From NCBI GenBank assembly GCA_945877405.1, contig CAMCSA010000020.1, positions 1 to 36,130 on the forward strand: a stretch of DNA of 36,130 bases. The letters are read 5' to 3'. Shown here piece after piece: positions 1 through 8,262 of this stretch (within the stretch, counting starts at the first letter, position 1; each line of letters begins with the position of its first letter). The notes beneath the pieces were generated by a model. That model had not been told where the DNA came from, searched no databases, and was given only the letters and a program-made list of their open reading frames with translations. Source of the DNA: an uncultured Erysipelotrichaceae bacterium (lineage in GTDB: Bacteria > Bacillota_I > Bacilli_A > Erysipelotrichales > Erysipelotrichaceae). Both the position numbers and the translations under genes were made by a program.

Positions 1-265
1 TTCAGCAGCAAGATCCGGATTCGTAGCAAGCAAAGAATTGTAACCTGGGAGCACCTTTTGGTCACGACAATATGGGCAAGCATCATCCCCTACTTCTCTG
101 TTGCAAATCTGAGCGGAGTATTCTCCTCCGCACTCCGGACAGATCCAAAGATACCTTCTCCGGAGACCCGGAAGAACTTCATCAGCTGACAGTTCGTTGT
201 TAGGCGACCATTCAGCAGCAAGATCCGGATTCGTAGCAAGCAAAGAATTGTAACCTGGGAGCACC
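1..265 (-). repeat. Exact 55-bp direct repeat inside the zinc-ribbon gene
   Basis: Bases 1-55 and 211-265 are identical and 210 bases (70 codons) apart, in the same reading frame. Both encode the VLPGYNSLLATNPDLAAE junction between two zinc-ribbon units. The identity starts at the window edge, so it may extend further left. The other units have diverged strongly, so this points to a recent in-frame duplication or to gene conversion. Confidence 0.9.
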
Positions 266-1965
266 CTCTTATTGTTACACACAGAACAATTGAACAGATT
301 TGGTGTTCCGTTCTCAGTCAAATTAAATGCGTCACAGATTCTGGAAAAAGATTCTTTTCCACAAACCGGGCATCTAAAGTGGACTTTCTTCTGGGAATAC
401 AAAGTGTACTCTTCTGGAACTTCACCTTCATTCTTGTCATAATCCCACCAGTCCCTGACTTCAGGGTACTTCTTAACAAGATTGAGATCACTTGCCATGG
501 CTCTGTATTTTCTACACTTGCCCTGATGACGGATGATTACGTTGCCAGAACTGTCTCTTCTGAGAAGCATACTCACGCTTGTGAAAAGCTCCATGCCACA
601 GTCCGGACATCTAAGATGGGCTCTGAAAGTCGAACCAACCCTAAACTGTTCTGGTTTATATGGATAGTTTGCCTGATAATCCCACCAGTCAGTAATGGAA
701 GGACAAAGTGTCAGCATGTTATCTTCCGGATCACCTTCGGATGAATATCCACACTCTGGGCATGCCACCGGAAGAACACGACCGTCGCGCCGAATGCCAA
801 TAACGCTGTGAATATCACGCTGAGTGCGAATACCACATGCAGGACACTTCAGATTTGCAAGGTAATGGGAACCACGAGTAATGTTTTCAATCGGAATTGT
901 ATTTCCTTCGTCCCACCACTCAACGATTTCAGGACATTCGTCAACCAGCGGTCCACTCTGTTCCATTGCTCTTTCAGCTCCACTTGCAGTGGCACCACAC
1001 TGCTGACACTGAAGAACACTGTACGTTCCGTTTTCATTCTGAACAAACGAGTTATAAGCCCTGCGTTTTAAGAGCTTTCCACAAGACGGGCAATGCGTAT
1101 AGATCTTTTCTGTTGAGAACAGAGACATGCCCTCGGGTCTGTAGGTGTTCTTTTCGTCCCAATACTGTTCAATACCAGGAATGTTACCCAGAATGTTGTT
1201 TTTTCCACCACGTTTGGTCTGATCAGCAAGTTTATGTTGACAATCACTACAAACAGCCAAACGATAACCATCATCTGTTTTCTGAACAGCATCGCAGATT
1301 GCTATCAGTCGTTCTCTGCCACACATTGGACACTTGATATAGGCTTTTTTACCAGAACCAATAGCATAGTATTCAGGTCCATGCTCGTTATTATCAGTCC
1401 AAAACTCTCTGATTTCAGGGAACAGATCGACGAGAGAGTTGGTTTCGTTTCTTTTACCGCATGTCCTACAGTGCATGACGTGACCAACACCATTCTCATC
1501 TTTCTCCCATGTAAAACGAATATTTCTCAACACAGGAGTTCCGCAAATTGGACAATTCGTCCAGACTTTCGTACTACCAGACGCCCCAAAGTCTTCAGGT
1601 CTCTTGCCCTCGTTCAGATCATAGTTCCAGTAACGTTCAATATCCGGAACTGCGTCTGTGAGCTTAATTCTCAGACTGGATTTTGTCGGATGACACTTCT
1701 GGCATACTGGCAAAGAGTAAGTTCCATCACCATTTTTAGTGAGGAAATGATACATGTTACGAAACATCTCTGCTCCACATTCAGGGCAATTGAAGTAATA
1801 CTTCTCTTTTGACCCTGCAGTGATGTTATGCGGATCAGCATTCCCGTTTTTCTCAGCGTTCCACCAGTCCACAATGCCCGGATTAGCATCAAAAGACATG
1901 ACACTACCTTTTTTTGGATTTGCGTTGTTTCTTGCTGATCTTGGTACAATTTTCTTAATTGTCAT
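1..1965 (-). CDS. Zinc-ribbon repeat protein (DUF4379-like), 3' end outside window
   Basis: Reading frame open for 655 codons from an ATG at 1965-1963 to the left edge, with no stop, so the C-terminus is missing. The start has GAGGAG six bases upstream and overlaps the stop of the preceding gene by 11 bases. The protein is a tandem array with a period of about 76-82 residues. Each unit opens with an aromatic pair such as VDWWN or REFWT (tryptophans near residues 35, 113, 189, 269, 351, 428, 507, 586), then CPxCG, then a second CxxC (for example C60/C63 and C88/C91). I count eight full units and the start of a ninth. Unit 6 has H480...C484 in place of the second CxxC. Units 8-9 have the classic NPDLAAEW form of the DUF4379 probable zinc-ribbon family. 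Nucleic-acid binding is inferred; the function is unknown. Many proteins of this family end in a nuclease-like domain, which cannot be checked here. Confidence 0.85.
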   Translation of the reverse strand, partial: MTIKKIVPRSARNNANPKKGSVMSFDANPGIVDWWNAEKNGNADPHNITAGSKEKYYFNCPECGAEMFRNMYHFLTKNGDGTYSLPVCQKCHPTKSSLRIKLTDAVPDIERYWNYDLNEGKRPEDFGASGSTKVWTNCPICGTPVLRNIRFTWEKDENGVGHVMHCRTCGKRNETNSLVDLFPEIREFWTDNNEHGPEYYAIGSGKKAYIKCPMCGRERLIAICDAVQKTDDGYRLAVCSDCQHKLADQTKRGGKNNILGNIPGIEQYWDEKNTYRPEGMSLFSTEKIYTHCPSCGKLLKRRAYNSFVQNENGTYSVLQCQQCGATASGAERAMEQSGPLVDECPEIVEWWDEGNTIPIENITRGSHYLANLKCPACGIRTQRDIHSVIGIRRDGRVLPVACPECGYSSEGDPEDNMLTLCPSITDWWDYQANYPYKPEQFRVGSTFRAHLRCPDCGMELFTSVSMLLRRDSSGNVIIRHQGKCRKYRAMASDLNLVKKYPEVRDWWDYDKNEGEVPEEYTLYSQKKVHFRCPVCGKESFSRICDAFNLTENGTPNLFNCSVCNNKRVLPGYNSLLATNPDLAAEWSPNNELSADEVLPGLRRRYLWICPECGGEYSAQICNREVGDDACPYCRDQKVLPGYNSLLATNPDLAAE

Positions 1966-2704
1966 CAAAAGCTCCTCGCAACATATTTACAGAAGCAAAT
2001 CTGGATACCTTTTCAGGTTCAGGTTCCTGCTCAGATTCCGATGTATCAACAGTCATCTCATCTCTGCTTGTCATTAGCTTTGCCTCAACCACTACCTCTG
2101 ACATAAGAGAATCTACGTACTCGAGAATCCCATTTCTCTGAAGCAGAAGATTAGCGTTTTCAGGGTAAAGATATCCTTCAAGCAGTTCAACCATCTTCTG
2201 TACTGCTTTCTGATCTTCCTTACGCTGTGCAAGAACAGCTTCGAGTCTTTCTTCAGTTTCTTCCAGCCTGTTTTTCAGAGCTGAAGATTCTTCTGTCAGC
2301 TCTCTATTCTGTCTTTCAAGATTACGTGATTTTGTCTCTGCTTCCTTACGCTTTTTGATTGCTTTTACAGCCTTCTCAGAAACACCGTAGTAATAACGAT
2401 CTCTCTCCTGCAGAGCCGAAACCAGCTTCTCTCTGCTACGGTTGTAAGAAAGGAAAGTGTTAACATCAAGTGTATTGAACGTCACCAGATCTTCATTTTC
2501 TTCCTGCTCAAAAGCGTGGTTTTCTTCCAGAAACTGTCTGAACTCCATGTTTCTTCTGATAGACTTATCGCTGACTTCATACCCTTTATCTCTCAGATAT
2601 TTACCAAAATCGGAAGCTCTGTACCGTGTCCCAGGGTTTTCCAGATGATATGCTTTGTAAAGCTCTATCATCTTCTCTGTACTCATTGATCTCTGTCTAG
2701 GCAT
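1955..2704 (-). CDS. Coiled-coil accessory protein of the recombinase operon (TnpC-like position)
   Basis: A 249-residue charged protein. Residues 1-75 are helical and could be a small DNA-binding domain (YRASDFGKYLRDKGYEVSD resembles a winged-helix or HTH segment). Residues about 110-175 form a long Lys/Glu/Arg-rich coiled coil with heptad leucines, and the tail is acidic. Its start overlaps the stop of the 544-aa recombinase by 8 bases (ATGCCTAG), and its stop overlaps the zinc-ribbon start by 11 bases, so translation is probably coupled. Tn554-type elements carry a small coiled-coil TnpC after two tyrosine recombinases, and the position here is equivalent. A similar helper role in recombination is inference. 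I do not recognise a named family with certainty. Confidence 0.7.
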   Translation of the reverse strand: MPRQRSMSTEKMIELYKAYHLENPGTRYRASDFGKYLRDKGYEVSDKSIRRNMEFRQFLEENHAFEQEENEDLVTFNTLDVNTFLSYNRSREKLVSALQERDRYYYGVSEKAVKAIKKRKEAETKSRNLERQNRELTEESSALKNRLEETEERLEAVLAQRKEDQKAVQKMVELLEGYLYPENANLLLQRNGILEYVDSLMSEVVVEAKLMTSRDEMTVDTSESEQEPEPEKVSRFASVNMLRGAFDDN

Positions 2705-4331
2705 CGTCTTCTTCTCCTAATTTTGACAGCAAATACTGCTGATATGAATATTCTTTATTCTGCAGTCTCATAATGGACCCCAGAATTTCTTCCTGATGTC
2801 CCTTTCCGGCACGAACCATATTTACAATCCGCTCCAGATCGCGACATTCCATCTCAATTTCGTTTTTATACATCTCTTTCCTGTCGGCGAATTTCATAGA
2901 TTCGTCCTTGTAGAATCTGCAATTCTGACAGAATCCGATTTCACCCGCAGGACCAACGACATTCTTGCAGTCTGTAAAATCTCCCTGTGCCACCTTTTCC
3001 GAAAGGCACCATCCTTTTTCCAGCTTTGTTCTGACATGCACATTCATGATCTGATGAGGTCCGCTGATAGTATAATTCTGCTTCCCTTTGATCATTTTTT
3101 TGTACTGTCTGTAAGTTCTACATTCAATCAGTGTAGAGATGTTGGAATAGTAATGAGCTGACATTTCAGGGTTTTCGTGCCCTGCCAGCAACATTGCTAC
3201 CATTGGTGTAGAGCCTTCGTAAATCATGTTAATCAACGCAAGATGCCTTGTATCACCAAGGTGAAGGTATTCAATTGTGTTATCGTCAAGATGTGACTGG
3301 TTTTCACTTTCATAGATGATTGTGTAACCATAACGATCTCGAACAATCTGTTCAAAGAAATACCTGAGGCAGGTTCTGAGATTGATATACGAGAAGTATC
3401 TGCTGTTTACCGGAACCATTCTTTCCCATCTTGCATAATGCGTATCTGCAACAAACAGTGTATGTGTATTTGCTTCAGGGAAATCTTTCGTTTTCTTCTG
3501 ATACCAGACGATCTGTTTGGCGAGATCTTCTGGAATTGTGTAGCTGACCAGCTGATAGTCACTGCTGATTTTGTAAGACTTGGTTCTTCCAGATCCCTTG
3601 ATCTTGTTTCTTCTGACAGTCAGTGTATACTTTCCTGCAGTTCTCTTGATGCAATTTCTTGGGATAAGCACAAACTCACAAGGTCTCAATGGCAAAACGC
3701 CAGACAGGTTCCACCACAGCCACACCGGAAAATAGAACAGCTTTTCTTCGATGTTTGTAGTGGTTTTCCAGAAATCCTTGATGATTTCATCGAAAACGAA
3801 GTAGCTTTCCATAACAGCCAAAGATCTCTGACCACGGTCACTGCCTCTTGCGAAATCCTCCGCAATATCGAGCATATTGATATAATCTGCTGTGCGGTTA
3901 AAATCATCGCCCGCAATCAATGAAAGGAATTCAGAAACATAACCAAAAAGGAAGGCATTGTATTCCTGAACCAGCGATCTGAGATTGTGTGGATCTGCAT
4001 AAACGGACCTTTTGACGTAATAAATGAAAGTTCGAACTGTTGTAAGAGACAGCTCGCCCATCTTGCACATGGCGTATGTCTTTAGGAACTCCTTAAACTT
4101 TTCTTCTTCAATTCCTGTCAGATTTTTGAATCTGGCATATTTAGAATTATCCAGTGAAAAATCAAAGTTGTATCCTCTTGTTTCGTCATTCAAGTGCCAG
4201 ACATCATCATCAAAGTAACAGTCATTGATAACATCCTGCTCTTTGTAGGCACGAAACATTCTTTTAGCCTCTTTCACGGTTGTTTCTGTGATTTCAGCTA
4301 TTGCTATTACAGTTCTTACTTTTTCAGGCAT
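2697..4331 (-). CDS. Tyrosine recombinase 3 of trio (544 aa)
   Basis: Site-specific recombinase of the phage-integrase superfamily. Visible catalytic elements are R216 in LPLRPCEF, R362 in GDTRHLAL, H385 in LLAGHENPEM, and a tyrosine nucleophile at Y394 or Y395 in SAHYYSN. The first His of the usual HxxR box is replaced (G359), a variation also seen in active members. After the catalytic domain, C442, C455, C468 and C471 form a likely zinc-binding cluster. Its length exceeds that of a typical integrase (about 350-400 aa) because of this tail and an N-terminal core-binding part. Its start (ATGCCTGA) overlaps the previous stop by 8 bases. It is third in a translationally coupled series, like RIT or Tn554 recombinases. 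Whether all three act together on one site is inference. Confidence 0.85.
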   Translation of the reverse strand: MPEKVRTVIAIAEITETTVKEAKRMFRAYKEQDVINDCYFDDDVWHLNDETRGYNFDFSLDNSKYARFKNLTGIEEEKFKEFLKTYAMCKMGELSLTTVRTFIYYVKRSVYADPHNLRSLVQEYNAFLFGYVSEFLSLIAGDDFNRTADYINMLDIAEDFARGSDRGQRSLAVMESYFVFDEIIKDFWKTTTNIEEKLFYFPVWLWWNLSGVLPLRPCEFVLIPRNCIKRTAGKYTLTVRRNKIKGSGRTKSYKISSDYQLVSYTIPEDLAKQIVWYQKKTKDFPEANTHTLFVADTHYARWERMVPVNSRYFSYINLRTCLRYFFEQIVRDRYGYTIIYESENQSHLDDNTIEYLHLGDTRHLALINMIYEGSTPMVAMLLAGHENPEMSAHYYSNISTLIECRTYRQYKKMIKGKQNYTISGPHQIMNVHVRTKLEKGWCLSEKVAQGDFTDCKNVVGPAGEIGFCQNCRFYKDESMKFADRKEMYKNEIEMECRDLERIVNMVRAGKGHQEEILGSIMRLQNKEYSYQQYLLSKLGEEDDA

Positions 4332-6195
4332 TCTTTGACTCCTGAGCTACAATCAGCTCTAATGCTTTTACTGTTTCAGGTCCATACATTTCCTGCATAA
4401 CACTAAGCATTTCTTCGATACACGGCAGAACAATATCTTCTGCCAGCTCTTTGCTGCGTTCTTTTTCCACAGCAACATCACAGTTTGAAAAACGATCTTT
4501 TAATCGGAAGAACTCACGCGTCATTAGCAACATTGTTGTTTTTGTGCTGAGTTCATATTCACACGATGGACAATTTGCACATTCCGGCTTTGGACACATC
4601 TTGCCCATTGCAGTCATAAGACACAGGCAGGAATCGTTTCTGGCAACAGCCTCCCCGTTTCCGATACGATGAAGGATCTTCAACAGATCTTCCCTTGTAT
4701 TGCTTTGATACATGGCAGTAACCAGTTCTTTTGCCTTCTTCATGTTCTGCTGAGAAACCTGGACACTTCGCTCAACTTCAAGTGGGGACAGTCCCAATTC
4801 CTGAGAAATCTTTGTCTGATTTTCGACGGAAAGTCTATCGTAACCTTCACCACAGATCATTTTCAGCAGCATTGATGGGATGCAGGAAAGCACACCTCTT
4901 TCAAACAGCTCTTTTGCCACGAATTCCGGGCTGAAGCCGTTCATCTTTGCATCCTTCAGATAAACACTTGTTGTTTTAGCGTAATCTCCGTATGAGCCCT
5001 TATGTGACCTTGCAAGTGATGCAAGAACGTACCCTTTCACACGGAACTCATCGTTAATCCCCAGAATGTCATCGGTCAGAAGATAGATCATCTGCATATA
5101 TGCTTTGTTAGCTGATCGGGATCTGAAATTGGATTCCAGGAACAGATCTCCAATTTCTTCTCCCATATACCGTGAAATATCTTCATACCGGGTGATAACA
5201 CGGATCAATGGTTCATCAGGCCTCTTTCCAGAGAGCTGAAAATGTGCTTCAGCTGCTGCAAAGAGTGTTCCAATGTGGTTCTCTATGCTTGTTGGGATGG
5301 TGAGTTTAATCGATCCAACTCCTTTTGTACCCTGCGTTTTGTTTGGGGTAGGCAGGAAAGCATTGAGATAGTAGATAATCGAGTAAACAGTAGCCTTTGC
5401 AGATTCCGCAGAGAACGTACCCTCTTTGATCTGTTCAAGAACCTTCTTTGGCTCATCTGTTAATCGTGGATGTGGAAGCCTTATCATGTCTGTTGTCCTA
5501 AGAGCACATAGGAAGTGCAACGCAAGGAACAGCCATGTATCCACATAGTTTTTAGACTCTGCAGCAAGAGCATACATGTCGTTTTCTTCAATGTATTTCT
5601 CGTTGTACAGATGGTACAGAATATCAAGGTAGTGGTGTGGATCATATGCAGCGCTCTCCTGGCTGTTATCTGCATATTTGTTCATGAAATACACATTCTG
5701 ATATACAGTTCTTGTATGATTGTGCACCCAGTTAACAAAGTCAGCCAGTGCGTTGCCAAACACTCGTGGCAGTTCGTCAAAAGCCTTTTCCATCATGATC
5801 TTTACTTCGCCATCTGTCGATTCAGGCAGTTCACCAGGCATGTAGGCATACATGAAATCTGCTGTATGAAGTGCGATAGGCATGTCAAGATGTACGGTTT
5901 TGATATATCTCTTGAACAGCTCTGTTGTCATTGGAAGAACTCTTGCCATGGCTTCCATTGTTGCCACTGTCTTATCTCTATCGTCCATTCCGTAGTTTTC
6001 GCAGAAATGATCGAGAAGATGTTCCATGTTGCGAACCATTTCTTCTGAGAGCATCAGAGTTCCATCCTGTGGAACAGGAGGATGCCCGAACCAGTTATTA
6101 CTGACGAAGAACTGGGACAGTTCAACCCTGAAATTCGGGTCGTCGATGCCAAACTGCTGTCTCTTTTTCTGAATCAAATCGTTAATGTTAATCAT
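4324..6195 (-). CDS. Tyrosine recombinase-like protein 2 of trio (623 aa, atypical active site)
   Basis: Lies between two clear tyrosine recombinases and overlaps each by 8 bases. Residues 220-240 contain ALRTTDM, with R233 in the position of the first catalytic arginine. A later segment (about 390-413) has ARSHKG and TTSVYL, with possible H398 and Y412, but no standard HxxR box can be aligned by eye. Near residues 523-545 a dense Cys cluster (C523, C525, C534, C539, C542, C545) suggests a zinc finger, as in its neighbour. It corresponds in position and size to TnpB of Tn554 (about 630 aa). It could be catalytically weak or structural within a recombinase complex. Membership of the integrase superfamily rests mainly on context and the R233 motif. 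Confidence 0.65.
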   Translation of the reverse strand: MININDLIQKKRQQFGIDDPNFRVELSQFFVSNNWFGHPPVPQDGTLMLSEEMVRNMEHLLDHFCENYGMDDRDKTVATMEAMARVLPMTTELFKRYIKTVHLDMPIALHTADFMYAYMPGELPESTDGEVKIMMEKAFDELPRVFGNALADFVNWVHNHTRTVYQNVYFMNKYADNSQESAAYDPHHYLDILYHLYNEKYIEENDMYALAAESKNYVDTWLFLALHFLCALRTTDMIRLPHPRLTDEPKKVLEQIKEGTFSAESAKATVYSIIYYLNAFLPTPNKTQGTKGVGSIKLTIPTSIENHIGTLFAAAEAHFQLSGKRPDEPLIRVITRYEDISRYMGEEIGDLFLESNFRSRSANKAYMQMIYLLTDDILGINDEFRVKGYVLASLARSHKGSYGDYAKTTSVYLKDAKMNGFSPEFVAKELFERGVLSCIPSMLLKMICGEGYDRLSVENQTKISQELGLSPLEVERSVQVSQQNMKKAKELVTAMYQSNTREDLLKILHRIGNGEAVARNDSCLCLMTAMGKMCPKPECANCPSCEYELSTKTTMLLMTREFFRLKDRFSNCDVAVEKERSKELAEDIVLPCIEEMLSVMQEMYGPETVKALELIVAQESKNA

Positions 6196-7486
6196 CGTTG
6201 TGTTCCTTTTCCGCTCTCCAAAGCATATAACTAATGCCTTCTCTGTTTACTTCTGCGAGCTGTTCTTCAAGCTCACTCTTGTTCATCAGATACGTCAGTG
6301 CCGACTCAGGGCTTTTATCCCCTCTCCAGTTCATCAGTCCAGCTACCGTTTCACCATACAAAGCCAGTTTCACTGAGTACCAGTGCCTAAGGATATGAGG
6401 AGAAATGCTGTATTGCTGAAGCAGATGACCATAGTTCACAGTTTCAGGATCATCGCTTGCAAGCATTGCCGGAATAGCGTCATTTACCGCATTTTTGAAC
6501 TCCTTAGAGTAAGCATCGTATGTATAAGCCATTCCTGTAGATGTTGTAGTCAAAGCTCCGTAATCTTCTTCATACGGACGACCTTTGATGTATTTCATAT
6601 ACATGTTGTAACATTCCATAAAAGCATCCAGGAATGCAGGGTACACCTTCTGATAGCGTGGTTTCTTAATGCCACCTACGTTCACAAGATCGGATCTGAG
6701 TGGTCTTTCCTGTTTTAAATCAATCGTGACGCCAACAACATCACCATTGACAATGTCAAACATGATTCCAGGTCCAAGTTTTGAATCAACTCTTCGCACA
6801 TTGCATGCCTCTGATGGTCTTAACCCGGCAAAAGCACCAAGAGCAAAAAGCATCAGGATGTTTCTGTGATTCGCCATCACTTCATTCATAATGATCTGAA
6901 AAGCACCTTCCGGAAGATCTCTGAGTATCTTCTTTTCATTCTCGATATAGTGCACCTGGAACACCGGAACACGCTTCATCACATACTTTCTCTTCTTTTG
7001 ATTGAAGACTCTTTCTTCACGGTACAGATCTTGTTCCCTGATCTTACACGAACCATCCTCAATAAGACTAAGGACAAAATCCCTGACCTCGTTGACACAG
7101 GATATAACTGTAGACTTTGAACGGACGGTATTTTCATTATCATCCGGCAGTCTGCACAATCCGTAATCCTTCAGAAAATTCACCACCATGTCAATTTCAA
7201 GATCAACAAGTTTGGTGATGTGATATTTATCGAAAAACACATAATTCAACAGCTTACATGCTGTCTTACATCTCTTTTCGTCCGTCGAGAAGAGATTTCT
7301 TGCGATCATTTTTCTGCCACCCTGAGCGTATTTGTCAAAGTCAGTCCATCTTTGAATCAACCCGTATTCATCTCTCAGGACAATAAAGTGTTTAATCAGT
7401 AACCTGTCACCACCGTAGACAAGCCTGTGTTCATAAACTCCAAATCTTAACGGCATAAACCTCCTGTTTTCCGGTTGAGAGCACAT
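6188..7486 (-). CDS. Tyrosine recombinase 1 of trio (432 aa)
   Basis: Integrase-superfamily recombinase with a complete catalytic set: R223 in AGLRPSEA, H364 and R367 in SPHILRHWY, W387 in LMNWRGD and nucleophile Y399 in ESALTYL. It is first in the five-gene minus-strand operon. Two starts are possible. ATG at 7486 has GGTGAG a few bases upstream. ATG at 7456 (MPLRFG) follows AGGAGG, but with only three bases of spacing. An extended -10 promoter lies about 55 bases upstream of the first. The stop overlaps the next ATG by 8 bases (ATGATTAA). It resembles TnpA of Tn554-type or RIT elements in position. It is probably the main recombinase of a mobile element whose ends are not visible in this window. 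Confidence 0.85.
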   Translation of the reverse strand: MCSQPENRRFMPLRFGVYEHRLVYGGDRLLIKHFIVLRDEYGLIQRWTDFDKYAQGGRKMIARNLFSTDEKRCKTACKLLNYVFFDKYHITKLVDLEIDMVVNFLKDYGLCRLPDDNENTVRSKSTVISCVNEVRDFVLSLIEDGSCKIREQDLYREERVFNQKKRKYVMKRVPVFQVHYIENEKKILRDLPEGAFQIIMNEVMANHRNILMLFALGAFAGLRPSEACNVRRVDSKLGPGIMFDIVNGDVVGVTIDLKQERPLRSDLVNVGGIKKPRYQKVYPAFLDAFMECYNMYMKYIKGRPYEEDYGALTTTSTGMAYTYDAYSKEFKNAVNDAIPAMLASDDPETVNYGHLLQQYSISPHILRHWYSVKLALYGETVAGLMNWRGDKSPESALTYLMNKSELEEQLAEVNREGISYMLWRAEKEHNDD

Positions 7487-7517
7487 AAATCTCTCACCGC
7501 TTCAAAAAATATCAATA

Positions 7518-7527
7518 AACGTACGTT
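7518..7527. promoter_or_regulatory. Perfect palindrome AACGTACGTT in the recombinase leader
   Basis: A ten-base perfect palindrome between the predicted transcription start of the recombinase operon and its first codon. The position suits an operator or a recombination-protein binding site. No regulator is identified. Confidence 0.3.
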
Positions 7528-7540
7528 GTTTGTCATTCTC

Positions 7541-7549
7541 ATTGTATCA
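7541..7549 (-). promoter_or_regulatory. Extended -10 promoter of the recombinase operon
   Basis: On the minus strand the sequence reads TGATACAAT, a TGn extension plus a 5/6 match to TATAAT. No good -35 is seen, as is usual for extended -10 promoters. Start of transcription would be near 7534. The opposite strand of the same intergenic region must drive the divergent restriction operon. Confidence 0.45.
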
Positions 7550-7629
7550 CGTTTTTCTAAAAGTGGCTGCAAGTATCAAAAAAAGAACATAATATGTGAT
7601 TGTTTGCTCTTTTGTGGTAAACTATATGT

Positions 7630-8262
7630 ATGAAATACTTTTGCAATGTAAACTTGAAAATGGATGCTTTAAAAGAGGAAGCAATCAAACTGAGATACCC
7701 ACGCATTAAGGTGTTAAGAAGCCTGGATGAGCTGAAAGAGGTAATCGAACCCCTTGATTTAGCTGTGTTTGACAACATACTCGAGCTCGATCCTTCAGGA
7801 AACATAGATACAGATACGATTATCGAGAACTACAACTGGTTTGCAGACAAACAGGTTGATGTAATATTTGACCGTTCCCCAAACTGTGACCTGTCAATTC
7901 TGCACACATATATGGACTTAATGAGAGAGAACGGGTTAACATCTGACGAAAAAACAATGTTCAGAATCACTCTCGAAATGCAGATTGGTGCATATATCAA
8001 CATTAAAGATGCAACCGCAAACATGAAAAAATACGCCCAGCTGTCAGCAAGCAAGATTGACGGAAAAGCGTATGGAAGGCCTAAAGGAAGCACAAGAGAT
8101 TCTGAAAGAGCTGTACGTGCAAAGGAAATCATTCTGGCAAACAGTAAAGATTTCAACGGCACTCTATGCGACGATGATTGCGTTGCGATATGCGGCGTTT
8201 CAAGAAATACATTTTACAGATACAAGAAGCAACTGAAAGCAAAACGAGGTGATGAAGGATGA
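7630..8262 (+). CDS. Resolvase-like DNA-binding protein at head of the type I RM operon
   Basis: A 210-aa protein. Its C-terminal half looks like a serine recombinase tail: an E-rich helix (about 105-145), the hallmark GRPKGST at 149-155, then a helix-turn-helix at about 178-200 with VSRNTFYRYKKQL. The N-terminal half has the length of a resolvase domain and ends in VDVIFDRSPN, but it lacks the YxRVSTxxQ motif with the catalytic serine. It is therefore probably not a recombinase but a DNA-binding derivative. The stop overlaps hsdR by 4 bases (ATGA), so it belongs to the restriction operon and may control it; this is inference. No strong Shine-Dalgarno precedes 7630. An in-frame ATG at 7660 is an alternative, or the message may be near-leaderless. 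Confidence 0.65.
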   Translation: MKYFCNVNLKMDALKEEAIKLRYPRIKVLRSLDELKEVIEPLDLAVFDNILELDPSGNIDTDTIIENYNWFADKQVDVIFDRSPNCDLSILHTYMDLMRENGLTSDEKTMFRITLEMQIGAYINIKDATANMKKYAQLSASKIDGKAYGRPKGSTRDSERAVRAKEIILANSKDFNGTLCDDDCVAICGVSRNTFYRYKKQLKAKRGDEG

